NCBI RefSeq assembly: GCF_001625695.1
Contig: NZ_AUXY01000013.1
Span: 1 to 64,000, forward strand
Direction of reading: 5' to 3'
DNA: 64,000 nt
Origin: Pseudoalteromonas luteoviolacea H33-S
Lineage (GTDB): Bacteria > Pseudomonadota > Gammaproteobacteria > Enterobacterales > Alteromonadaceae
Positions within the stretch are counted from its first letter, which is position 1, and every line of letters starts with the position of its first letter. Positions 18,601 through 28,600 of the stretch are shown here, in pieces. The translations under genes were made by a program, and so were the position numbers. Under the pieces are notes generated by a model. That model did not search any database. It was not told the origin of the DNA and was given only the letters and a program-made list of their open reading frames with translations.

Positions 18601-21600
18601 TGCTGGTGTTACTGCACAAGATATTGATTATGTAGAAGCGCATGGTACTGGGACAAAACTAGGCGACCCAATTGAGGTGTCAGCTCTGCAACAGGTATAC
18701 GGTCAGCAGCGCAGCAACACACTGTTGGTGGGGTCAATCAAGGCCAATATTGGTCATTTAGAGTCGGCAGCAGGTTTGGCAGGGCTTATCAAAACCTTGC
18801 TGTGCTTTAAACATCAGCAGATCCCTGCGCAGCGCTATAGCGAGACGCTTAATAGCCATATCCCGTGGGAAAAATATGCCATAGCGATCCCAACCGGAGA
18901 TACGCCTTGGCCAAGCAATGAGAGCACACAGGGCTTAGCGGCGGTGAGCTCATTTGGTTTTGGCGGGACCAATGCGCATGTCATTATGGCGCCGCCTCCC
19001 AAGGGAAAAGCAGTGCACAATCAAGCAATGAAACAACCTAGCAGCTATGTGTTGCCGCTTGCTGCAAAATCGTCACAGGCACTATCAAGTTGGGCAAAAC
19101 AGTTTGCATGCCAGTTGGAAAACCTTGGTGATAAAGCAAGTGCTGATTTGATTGCGCAAGTATCGGTTTCACCTGCCTTAAAAGGGGTTAAAAAAGCATT
19201 TTATGGCATAGACAAGCAAGCGCTCGTGCAGCAGTTGAATGATGCTGATATGTCTATGATGCCAGCGGATCAAAGCGTCAGCCCACCAAAAGTGGTGTTT
19301 TTATTCACAGGACAGGGCGCGCAATATCCAGATATGGGCAAAGCACTGTATCAATCTGATGCAGTGTTTAAAGCGGCAATAGATGAATGTGAGTCTCTGT
19401 TGCTTGCGCATTATGATGAGCGTTTAACTGACGTGCTCTATGCAGAGGCACATCATGAAAAATTAAATCACATTCGCTGGACCCAAGTCGCCATTTTTGC
19501 TGTTGAGTATGCGATGGCAAAACGACTTAATTCATTAGGTATTTTCCCCGATTTATTGATCAGCCACAGTGTCGGTGAATATGCCGCGGCCTGCATTGCC
19601 GGTGTGATGTCTCTGGCTGATACTATTAAGTTGGTGAGCGCGCGGGCGACCCTAATGCATGAATTAGACGCCGGTGGCCAAATGATTGCTGCTAGGTGCA
19701 CCCTTGAGCAAGCGCAGTCTGTTATTGTTGAGCATACACATACAGCTTCTATTTCTGCCTATCATGGGGAAGCGGGCGTGGTCTTTTCTGGCAGCATGGA
19801 TGCGATCACACACATTAGTCAACAGTTAACGGCTATGGAAGTCCGCTACAAAGCCCTGAATACCGGGGCTGCATTCCACTCGCCACTTATGGCGCCCATG
19901 TTAGAGGCATTTGCCAAGGTGGTCGGCTCGGTCACTTTGCATAAGCCGACACAGGAGTTTGTTTCTTCGGTGACAGGCAAAGTGGAGCAAGACAGAATCA
20001 CTGATGCCAATTATTGGTGCGAGCAAATTACGCAACCAGTGCGATTTGATGACAGCTTGCAGTCGTTGCATGAGCTGACATCGATGTGTTTGATTGAGCT
20101 TGGCCCCAAACCGATTTTAAGTGGCTTGATCCAAGAGAACTTGCCACGCATCGAAGCGACTTACCTATCCGTGTTACGTGATAAGGGTGATGATCGCGAG
20201 CGCTTGGGCGAGTGTATTGCCAGTCTGTATGAGCTCGGTTTTGCCATCAAGTGGCCGAATTTTTACACATCTTTATCTGAGTCTAATCCCCAGCGCTTGC
20301 CGTTACCTCAGTATCCATTTGATAAGCATACGCACTGGATGAGTGCAATAGAGCCATCATCAACAACTGCCTCTAGCACCATACAACCTCAACCAGTGAC
20401 AGATGAGCTTCACAGGGCGCAAGCCATTGAAGAATTTATTTTATCTACTTTGGCAAAAGAGCTGGGGATGGATGCTGTGCAAATCGATCCGCACTTGGCG
20501 CTGCTAGAAATGGGCGTGGATTCTTTGATGATAATGCGGGCTGTACGCATTTTCGAAAAACAGTTCGATTTAGAGTTCAGTGTGCGGCAGTTTTATGAAG
20601 AATTGAGCACAGTAGCCAACTTAGTCGCCTATGTAGCGCAACATAGTGATTATTTGACGCCAGAAATAGATGTTGTTGAGGACAATACGCCGCCACAGGC
20701 TACAAGTCTACGATTAGAAAGCTTCCCTATTAATGAACCTGATAATAACCACCTGATTGAGCGTATTTGTACTGCACAGCTGCAAGCGGCCGCCAGCGTC
20801 AACAGTGAAGCTGCACAGCTCAGTGTATCCGATGTCACCGCACAGCAGTTGGCTTGGCTTGGGCAGCAACCAAGGGGGGAAGTTGGAGATAAATCAACGC
20901 TTTCAACGGCCGCTCAAGCACGTTTTTCAGACTCAAAAGTCACGCCTTCAGCAAGTGAGTCGACTCATCAATCGGTGGCATCTGTACTACCTGGTTTTCA
21001 AGCCAAGCAACTGCAGCGGCAAGCAGGTACTGAGGAAATGCGTCAGCACAGTGAGTCGCTCAGCACGCAGTACTGCCAAAAGACGGCAGCTTCTAAGCAG
21101 CTGGTCTCTCAGCACAGATCGCATCTTGCCGATTGCCGCGCATCAGCTGGGTTTAGGTTATCGAGCAAAGAAATGCTTTACCCCATTTTTGCCAAACGTT
21201 GCGAGGGTGCTCGAATTTGGGATATTGATGACAATGAATACATCGATATTACCATGGACTTTGGGGTGAATTTGTTTGGTCATAAGCCCTCATTTATCAA
21301 CGCGGCAATTGCTCAGCAATTAGAATGCGGCATTCAGCTAGGGCTTGCAAGCCCGCAAGCTTGTGAGGCGGCTTCACTTATCAGTGAGTTGACAGGCTTG
21401 GCGCGAGTCTCATTTTGCAACTCGGGCACTGAAGCGGTGATGACGGCATTAAGGCTCGCCAGAAATAAAACTAAACGACCGCGCATTGTTCAATTTGAAG
21501 GCGCTTATCACGGCCATTTTGATGGCACATTGGCGGCTGTCGCGCCGGATGGTGAGCGTGTGGAGCCAATGTGTTCGGGGGTACGCCACGAAACCGTTGC

Positions 21601-24600
21601 CGATAACTTAGTGCTTAAATACGGTGACTTTTCTGCGCTTGAACAGATAAAACAACATGGCCATGAGATAGCGGCCGTGTTAGTTGAACCCGTGCAAAGT
21701 CGTCACCCTGAGCTTCAACCATTCGAGTTTTTAAAGCAGCTTAGAGCGTTAACGAAGCGCTTGGGCATCGCTTTAATTTTTGATGAAATGATCACAGGGT
21801 TTCGCGCTCACCCAGGAGGCGTACAGGGGTTACTCGACATCCAAGCAGATATGGCCACTTACGGGAAAATTGTCGGTGGAGGCTTGCCCATTGGTGTGGT
21901 TGCAGGTAATAAAGAATATCTTGATGGGATTGATGGTGGTGTGTGGCAATACGGCGATCAGTCGTTTCCGCAAGCTGACACCACCTTTTTTGCAGGCACC
22001 TTTTGTAAGCACCCTTTGAGCATGGCAAGTGCGGTTGCGGTACTCAAGGAGATCAAACGTCAAGGCCCTGAGTTACAAATTGAACTTGCGCGCAAAACCA
22101 CTTACTTAAAAGAGCAGCTAAATGCATTTTTTCAAGCGCATGCTATTCCGATTGCTATCAATGCATTCTCATCACTGTTTCGCTTTCAATTTAGCCAGAA
22201 TCTAGACGTGTTCTTTTATGAGTTATTGAATCGTGGGGTATTCATTTGGGAAGGGCGCAATTGCTTTATCAGTGCCGCACACAGTGATGAGGATATTGAG
22301 TTTGTCATTCGCGCTGTCAAAGACAGTGCTCTCACATTGCAGCAAGCGGGTTATTTTGGTGATGTTGCAAAGCAAGTTCATTCTGTACACACCGACAGTA
22401 GTGTGGATCAGCTTACCCAAGGACAAAGTCAACTGCTGGCACTGGCGCTACGCAGTTCAAGTGGAGCACTTGCATATCATTTACAGGCCAGTATTGGCTT
22501 GGTTGGTGCACTGGATGTGGGTAAGCTCAAGCGCGCTGTAGCGCATGTGGTGAGCAGCTTTCCTTTACTAAGTTGTGGCGTCGATGTGGCTGAACTTAAA
22601 CATATCACTCGTGCAGCCCCCGAACTCATGTGTCTCTCTATTGCGCCTGAGGAGCCCCTTTGTGAAGTTGAGCAGCGTTTGTCTGAGCTGCGTTATCAGT
22701 CATTTGATTTTGAGCAAGGGGGTCTGTGCCGCCTCTATTTACTGAGTGACAATATGCACAACCATTACTTGAGTATGGTCGCCCATCACATTGTATGTGA
22801 TGGTATTTCTCTACAGTTGGTATTGGAAAAAATAGCTCAAAACTACAGTTCAGATGAGCAAGTTGCTTGCCCAAGTGCGCCAAGCTTTGGTGAATATGCC
22901 CAAGCGTTGTCAAATTACACCCAGACAAATATTTATGGGGAAGATACGCAATATTGGCAAGCTCAGCTAGCAGGTAGTGAGCAGTTAGCTTTGCCACTAA
23001 AGCGAGATGCGAAAGCTCAGCCTAACTATCAAGTGCAACAACTGAGGTATCCAGTGAGCACGCAAGCGGTGCAAAACCTACAATCTGTTGCAAAAGCGCA
23101 AGGTTGCGGATTGTTTGCAACACTATTGGCCTGTTATGTGGCTTGGTTACATAAATTGTCTGAGCAAACGCGCATTGCTGTCAATGTACCAGTCTCAGAT
23201 CGCCAACTGCTCTCACCTGATATAGACGCCGACGTATTAGACGCGCATTTACTTGGCTATTGCACCAATATGTTACCGTTGCAACTGGATGTCTCAGCGA
23301 CGATGACATTTGGTGAATTGGTCGCACAGGTGCAAGACAGATTACTCACTGGATTTGAACATCAGCATCTTCCCTATGCCCATTTATGTGAGCAAGATTG
23401 GATCATGCCAAGTACGGTATTTAATTTTGACCGTGTACAAAGGTTGCCTGAATTCAGTGGTTTGCAATCGACCTCGCTAGCAAGTAACAACTGTTTTGGT
23501 CAGTTTGAAGTGTCTTGCAATATCTTGAATATTGGTGAGCAGTGGTGGTTTGAACTAGATTATCAACGTGATAGATATGATGATGACATGTTCGCGCGTT
23601 TTGCGCAGTCTTGGCTAGTCATGGCGGCCAGCATCTGTGCTGAGCAGACTATGCACAGTGACTTGTTTGAGTTGCAAAAAGATGATGACTATAACCAGAT
23701 GTTATCTTCACAACTGGCCAATGCTTCTCTGAGTTTAGAGTGTGGTTCATTAATTGATATGGTGTCGCAACAGGCATTCAACACACCGCAAAAAATAGCG
23801 GTGAAAGATGATATTACTGAGCTCAGTTACCAAGCGTTGGAAGCACAATCGAATCAGTTAGCACACCATCTCATGGCGCAAGGTGTAGGGGCTGGCAGTT
23901 TAGTGGCGGTTGCTTTATCACGCACCAGTAAACTGTTGGTCGCTTTGCTCGCCGTGTTAAAAGCGGGAGCGGCTTATTTGCCCATTGATGTTACTTACCC
24001 GCAAGCGCGAATACGGGAAGTGCTGTCAGATGCGCAAGCTAATTTGCTGCTGTGCGATGCGCCATGCGCTGAAATTAAAACCATGGTTGATACGGGCATG
24101 GTGTGTGTCGATATTGACCTAGAAGCCAGTGAAATTGCTGCTTACCAAAGCACATTACCAAAAAGCGCGGTTGCCAGTGAGCAGCGCGCTTATGTGATTT
24201 ATACCTCGGGCTCAAGCGGTCGTCCAAAAGGGGTTGAAATTAGCCATGGTGCTTTGGCCAACTTTTTACTTTCCATGCAAGATAAGCCAGGTCTTTCCCA
24301 GCAAGACCATGTGTTAGCCATTACAACGATGGCATTTGATATTGCGGCATTGGAGTTATTCTTACCCATTATTTCTGGGGCGACCTTAGTGATTGCCAGT
24401 GAAGCCGCGTGTAGCGATCCGTTGGCGATTTCAGAATTGATTGAGCGACAGCAGATCTCCTTTATGCAAGCCACTCCGACGCTTTGGCAACTTATTATTC
24501 AGGCTGCTCCTAATTGTATTGCAGGACTCACAGTACTGTGTGGCGGTGAGCCATTGACTGCTAATCTGGCAGAAAAGCTATTGAACCAAAATGTCCAGCT

Positions 24601-25621
24601 TTGGAATATGTATGGGCCCACAGAAACCACCATTTGGTCAAGCGTCGCGCACATTACCGATGCACATGACATTACCATAGGTCATGGCATTGCAAATACG
24701 GGATTGTTTGTCATGCCTGAGCAGGCCAACGAGCAAAGCGACCCGTTGCCCATTGGTGTTTGGGGTGAACTTTGGATAAGTGGTGCGGGCTTGGCAAACG
24801 GCTATCTTAATCGCGCAGAGTTGACTGCTCAGTGTTTCGTAAAGCACACGGTTAATCATCAGCCTTTACGACTATACAAAACAGGTGATAAAGCAAGATG
24901 TTTACCCGATGGCCGATTTGAGTTGCAAGGGCGGTTAGACAATCAAGTGAAGTTGCATGGGCATCGCATTGAATTGGCTGAAGTTGAGTATCAATTGCGC
25001 AAGTTACTCGGTCATGATGATGTGCGTGTCTTAGTCAAAACAGCCCAGTCAGGCACAGCCCATTTATGCGCGTTTTGCCTCTCTTGTCCACAGCAAGGTG
25101 TGCAGTGGGAGTACAGTGCCATTCGTCAGCATTTAATGATGAAGTTACCCAGCTATATGGTACCAGAATTTGTCAGTTGGCTTGAACAATGGCCTCGCAC
25201 ACCGAATGGCAAAATTGATACCAAGTCGCTTGCATTGCCAGTGCTTGAAACTGGCCATGTAGCGCGCCATCGCGCTCCAGATAACCAAATAGAGCAAACG
25301 TTACTTGGGTATTTTATTGACTTATTACCCATTGAGCAGATGAGCACAGACAGTAGCTTTTTTGACTGTGGCGGTAACTCGGTAATGGCAATGCAGCTGA
25401 TATCTCGCATTAACCGACATTTTGCAGTGCGTTGCACCGTGGCTGACGTGTTTGATTTTAGCAGTGTTGTTTTACTTGCGCAGCGCATTGGTGTGTTGAA
25501 AGCAGATCCTGAGCAGGCAATACATGGCGTGACTCAAGTAGAAGTTATCAGTGACATAGTTAGCGGGCGCGATATCAGCGCAGCTTTTGATGATAAATCC
25601 ATGACAGAGATGGACTTGTAA
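15602..25621 (+). CDS. hybrid FAAL-PKS-aminotransferase-NRPS, loading enzyme of lipopeptide
   Basis: About 3339 residues from ATG 15602. Domains by residue: fatty acyl-AMP ligase 1-575 (YTSGSTGAPKGV, FRGKNYYPQDIEL); ACP1 600-675 (GVDSMKA); KS 720-1135 (TACSSS, EAHGTGTKLGDP, NIGHLESAAG); AT 1230-1530 (SHSVGE, AAFHSPLM, malonyl type); ACP2 1600-1680 (GVDSLM); Gln/Ser-rich linker; GSA-type aminotransferase 1850-2250 (YGKIVGGGLP, PLP lysine); C 2265-2690 (HHIVCDG); A 2716-3210; PCP about 3253 (GGNS). Order and lack of KR match mycosubtilin/iturin enzymes: activate a fatty acid, add malonyl, convert beta-keto to beta-amine, join to residue 1. Pocket residues read DILQLGMIW, a Gly-type code. A TTG at 15524 would add 26 residues; the FAAL start fits 15602. 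Confidence 0.92.
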   Translation: MKTDLVTALVTLANTRGGDTAYQYFFSDDLPSQSLTYQQLDQRARQIAQHLSAHFEQGDRALLLYNSGFAFIEAFFACLYAGIVAVPVYPPKKNQNITRLRSIIEDAGAKGVLTSEKVNEIARPLFESEASLNDLALFTTDTLTSDVKRDWQAISVQGPDLAFLQYTSGSTGAPKGVMVTHDNIIDNEEMMKVAFGHSSQTPIVSWLPHFHDMGLIFGILQPIYVGAPACLMNPTYFLQKPLRWLKLLTEFKGVTSSAPNFAYDLCVDTIKEEELAELDLSHWQSALNGAEPVRASTLKRFYEKFKQCGLRKESLSPCYGMAETTLFATGGSLLSEPIILTLDNDKMLDGVAKIQEHIIENGNNAESSAYQAVSSGHTWCEHEVAIVSPSTLKRCQEGEVGEIWVKGASVAKGYWNKPEQTKAIFQATIAGEESGPYLRTGDLGFLQQHELFVTGRSKDVLIFRGKNYYPQDIELTVSESDSALESNGGAAFYVHAGKEDKLVVVQQVKRTAIRKLDHKQVIDKIISAIVEQHGIAPYDVVLIKPGRLCKTSSGKVQRQENKAHYEQGRFEVLAAYKSGQPDKQTAPLAAKNTQLKSDQVLYRSACQLLQTIIAIEVGVEHTELDVDASFLSLGVDSMKAVRISGELIELHGIELESTILYEYPSISELAQYLCQFDEVKAALTQSSKDNPNIESKSKQAQSRDESQNKAVSSAESQETDIAVIGMACRYPGANNLDELWQLLSTEQEAISTPSEHRQQLCEEVNAQRLGGYLDDIAEFDHTVFGISPSEAKHIDPQQRILLENTFHAIQSAGYMPAQLAGLKVGVYVGISQSDYFSLSQQVQKSTAYLGTGNALSIAANRLSYFYNFTGPSLAIDTACSSSLVALHHAAQAMRSGDIPQALVAGVNLILSDDVSQACDNAQMLAADGRCKTFSDSANGYVRSEGVGSILLKPLSQAIEDNDPIYGVIKGSAVNQDGRSNGITAPNGRAQQQVIQSALAHAGVTAQDIDYVEAHGTGTKLGDPIEVSALQQVYGQQRSNTLLVGSIKANIGHLESAAGLAGLIKTLLCFKHQQIPAQRYSETLNSHIPWEKYAIAIPTGDTPWPSNESTQGLAAVSSFGFGGTNAHVIMAPPPKGKAVHNQAMKQPSSYVLPLAAKSSQALSSWAKQFACQLENLGDKASADLIAQVSVSPALKGVKKAFYGIDKQALVQQLNDADMSMMPADQSVSPPKVVFLFTGQGAQYPDMGKALYQSDAVFKAAIDECESLLLAHYDERLTDVLYAEAHHEKLNHIRWTQVAIFAVEYAMAKRLNSLGIFPDLLISHSVGEYAAACIAGVMSLADTIKLVSARATLMHELDAGGQMIAARCTLEQAQSVIVEHTHTASISAYHGEAGVVFSGSMDAITHISQQLTAMEVRYKALNTGAAFHSPLMAPMLEAFAKVVGSVTLHKPTQEFVSSVTGKVEQDRITDANYWCEQITQPVRFDDSLQSLHELTSMCLIELGPKPILSGLIQENLPRIEATYLSVLRDKGDDRERLGECIASLYELGFAIKWPNFYTSLSESNPQRLPLPQYPFDKHTHWMSAIEPSSTTASSTIQPQPVTDELHRAQAIEEFILSTLAKELGMDAVQIDPHLALLEMGVDSLMIMRAVRIFEKQFDLEFSVRQFYEELSTVANLVAYVAQHSDYLTPEIDVVEDNTPPQATSLRLESFPINEPDNNHLIERICTAQLQAAASVNSEAAQLSVSDVTAQQLAWLGQQPRGEVGDKSTLSTAAQARFSDSKVTPSASESTHQSVASVLPGFQAKQLQRQAGTEEMRQHSESLSTQYCQKTAASKQLVSQHRSHLADCRASAGFRLSSKEMLYPIFAKRCEGARIWDIDDNEYIDITMDFGVNLFGHKPSFINAAIAQQLECGIQLGLASPQACEAASLISELTGLARVSFCNSGTEAVMTALRLARNKTKRPRIVQFEGAYHGHFDGTLAAVAPDGERVEPMCSGVRHETVADNLVLKYGDFSALEQIKQHGHEIAAVLVEPVQSRHPELQPFEFLKQLRALTKRLGIALIFDEMITGFRAHPGGVQGLLDIQADMATYGKIVGGGLPIGVVAGNKEYLDGIDGGVWQYGDQSFPQADTTFFAGTFCKHPLSMASAVAVLKEIKRQGPELQIELARKTTYLKEQLNAFFQAHAIPIAINAFSSLFRFQFSQNLDVFFYELLNRGVFIWEGRNCFISAAHSDEDIEFVIRAVKDSALTLQQAGYFGDVAKQVHSVHTDSSVDQLTQGQSQLLALALRSSSGALAYHLQASIGLVGALDVGKLKRAVAHVVSSFPLLSCGVDVAELKHITRAAPELMCLSIAPEEPLCEVEQRLSELRYQSFDFEQGGLCRLYLLSDNMHNHYLSMVAHHIVCDGISLQLVLEKIAQNYSSDEQVACPSAPSFGEYAQALSNYTQTNIYGEDTQYWQAQLAGSEQLALPLKRDAKAQPNYQVQQLRYPVSTQAVQNLQSVAKAQGCGLFATLLACYVAWLHKLSEQTRIAVNVPVSDRQLLSPDIDADVLDAHLLGYCTNMLPLQLDVSATMTFGELVAQVQDRLLTGFEHQHLPYAHLCEQDWIMPSTVFNFDRVQRLPEFSGLQSTSLASNNCFGQFEVSCNILNIGEQWWFELDYQRDRYDDDMFARFAQSWLVMAASICAEQTMHSDLFELQKDDDYNQMLSSQLANASLSLECGSLIDMVSQQAFNTPQKIAVKDDITELSYQALEAQSNQLAHHLMAQGVGAGSLVAVALSRTSKLLVALLAVLKAGAAYLPIDVTYPQARIREVLSDAQANLLLCDAPCAEIKTMVDTGMVCVDIDLEASEIAAYQSTLPKSAVASEQRAYVIYTSGSSGRPKGVEISHGALANFLLSMQDKPGLSQQDHVLAITTMAFDIAALELFLPIISGATLVIASEAACSDPLAISELIERQQISFMQATPTLWQLIIQAAPNCIAGLTVLCGGEPLTANLAEKLLNQNVQLWNMYGPTETTIWSSVAHITDAHDITIGHGIANTGLFVMPEQANEQSDPLPIGVWGELWISGAGLANGYLNRAELTAQCFVKHTVNHQPLRLYKTGDKARCLPDGRFELQGRLDNQVKLHGHRIELAEVEYQLRKLLGHDDVRVLVKTAQSGTAHLCAFCLSCPQQGVQWEYSAIRQHLMMKLPSYMVPEFVSWLEQWPRTPNGKIDTKSLALPVLETGHVARHRAPDNQIEQTLLGYFIDLLPIEQMSTDSSFFDCGGNSVMAMQLISRINRHFAVRCTVADVFDFSSVVLLAQRIGVLKADPEQAIHGVTQVEVISDIVSGRDISAAFDDKSMTEMDL

Positions 25622-25623
25622 GA

Positions 25624-28600
25624 ATGGAAAATTCAGCGATTGAAACTTTATTGGCCGAGTTAGATGGCCAAGGGATCTTTGTATATGTGCAAGATGGACG
25701 TTTAAAGCTCAGAAGTCGGCAAAGCGAGATACCGCCGCAAAAGTTAGCGCTGATAAGGGAGCATAAGCAAGCACTTATTGCATATATGCAGCGACATCAT
25801 CAAAAGGTGGGTAAGCTGTCGCGCGCGCAGCAGCGTATTTGGTTTATCGAGCAGTACGAAACACAGCTCAATGCGTACAACATGGCAGGATTGTTACGCC
25901 TATCTAAAGCATATAGCGCGGCACAAATAGAAAGCGCATTAAATGCCGTGTTACAGCGTTATGATGTACTGCGTAGTCAATTCAAGCAGCAAGATGGTGA
26001 GGTTGTCCAGAGTGTTAATCGTGATGCAAAACTGACCTTACAAGTGCAATCTGTGGCATGCAGCATAGACTGTGAAGTAGCCGCGAAGAAGGTACAGGAT
26101 GAGTTATCTTATCAATTTGATTTAGAGTCAGAGCTATTAGTAAGAGCGCGCTTGTTAGTGGCGCAGGAGCAAGGTCAATGGCTATATGTGTGTATGCACC
26201 ATATTGTCGCCGATGGTTGGTCAATTCGACTGTTTACGCAGTCACTGATTGATGAATTAGCGGGACAAGCTGAAGCGCAAAAAACGCTTCAATATTTGGA
26301 CTTTGTGCACTGGGAAAACAAATACCAGCAAAGCAGCGCGTATCAACAGCAGTTGAGTTACTGGCAGCAACAACTGGTAGATCTATCAGTTTTTGAGTTG
26401 CCGACCAGTGTGCCACGTGAAGCACACAAGCAATATCAAGGGGCCAACTTAGAGGCGTCTATTTCACAGCCTCAGGCACAGCGCTTTTCTGCATTGTGCC
26501 AACAGTTAGGTGTTACCCCATTTGCAGGCTTTTTAGGGGTATTTTATGTCCTTTTACATCGCTATGGGCAAGCTGAAGATATTACTGTAGGTGTGCCGGT
26601 TTTAAATCGCACTCAAGCTGAATTCGAGCAGGTGGTCGGCTGCTTTATTAATACGCTGCCGATGCGAGCACGATTGCATGCTCAGCAGTCGTTACAGCAA
26701 ATTTTGACCCAAACTCACCAATTAGTAAAAGCCGGTCTTGAACACCAAAGTGTTGCGGTGGAAGAGATCATAGATGCATTGGATTTGGCCAAATCCACCG
26801 CGCATTCGGCGCTGTTCCAAATATTGTTTAACTACAATGGCATTGCACAGAGAGTCGTGCGTAATGATGAGCTCAGTGCTGAACTTTTTGATTTGGACAA
26901 TCACACTGCCAAGTACGATCTGACCTTGAGTATCACAGATGATCATGATGGCGTACAGCTGAACCTAGATTATGCAAAGCAGCTGTTTGATGCCCGATTT
27001 GTAAAGCAATTGGCTGACGATTATGTAGCTTTGATTGATATGGCCTGTCGCTCTACAGAGCAAGTTATCGGTCAAATTTCACTGCCTTCGTCGCTACCAA
27101 TATTGGGAGCTGCACAGCCGAGTGCTGCACCAGTGAGTGTCATTGAGGGACTTTATCACAGCGCTCAGCGCCATCCAGAGCGTACAGCGTTGATCCAGGA
27201 AAACGCAGAGAGTGGGCAAGCCCCTTCGGTGATGAGCTATGATGCGTTAATCACGCAATTAGAAGGCGTGGCTCTGCGCCTATATGCACTGCATCAGCCT
27301 CCATCATCACCGATCACGTTATTAGTTCAGCGTGATATTCAAAGCTTAATTTGGATGCTTGGGGCGATGCGTGCGGGTATCGCGTATTTGCCTATCGATG
27401 CAGCGACGCCAGCAGAGCGTATCTTGGAAATCATGTCACAAGCGGGCAGTCAGCGTGTGTTATGTGCGAGTGAGCACTTGGCGCAGATAGAAAAGCTGCA
27501 AGAGGATGGTATAGATGTGCTCGATATAAGCCGTCTATATGCGCAAAGTGTACAGCAAAGCTTGCCCAATATGCCATTAGGTGAAGACATTGCTTATGTG
27601 ATGTTTACCTCTGGCAGTACAGGTAAACCAAAAGGTGCGGTGATATCGCACCATGCGCTGGCAAGGTATGTCGCGGGCGTATCTGAGCGTGTGACATTCA
27701 CTCAAGAGACACGTTCGGCGATCGTCACTGGGCTTGCGACTGATTTAGGGCTTACAGGGATATTTCCAGTGCTAATGGGGGCTGGCTCTGTACTGCTATG
27801 CGATAGCACGGAACCTGAATTGCTGGTGAAAACATGTCATCAGCACGACGTAAATCTGATAAAGCTCACTCCTTCTTTTGCACAGGTGTTATTGCCTTGG
27901 TTGCAGCAATCCACTTTACATGTCGAGCAGTGGATACTCGGTGGTGAGGCGCTTAGTTTGACCTTAGTGCAGCAGCTTCGAAACTTAAACGCTGATGCAC
28001 GACTGTTTAATCACTATGGGCCAACTGAGGCGTGTATCGGAGTGTGCACCTTTGAGATCCCAACTGAGCATGATTTGGAGTCCATCCCCATCGGTGCGCC
28101 ATTTAATCATATTAGATTCGCGATATTAGATGCGCAGCAACAACCCGTGTGTGCGGGGGTACCCGGAGAGCTTTACATTGGCGGTGAGAGTCTTGCAAAT
28201 GGCTATATTAATGCCGCAAAAGTGACTGACGAAGCCTTTGTATCACTTAAAGTCGGTGATGGCGATTCAGCCCGTTATTATCGTACAGGCGACCAAGTTA
28301 AGTGTAATTTTGACGGTCAAGTCGAGTTTTTAGGCAGACTGGATAAGCAACTTAAAATCAATGGCTTTAGAGTTGATATTGCTGAAGTTGAAAGCAAGCT
28401 ACAAGCGCTGGAGCAAGTGCAAGAAGTCGCGGTGATCTGCCGCCAAGTTGCACAGCAAAACATGCTGGTGGGCTACTTTGTACCAGATGGAAAACGCACT
28501 GAACGGACGCAGTGTGAATCTGTAATTCGACAGCAGTTAAAGCAGCAATTACCTGCGCACATGATCCCCGCATATTTGATCAAACAAGCCTCACTGCCCA

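Noticed and set aside
20757..21269. 170-codon open frame within the linker of the first NRPS in another frame
   Set aside because: It overlaps the coding sequence of the mega-enzyme, has no ribosome site of note and no recognisable protein features.
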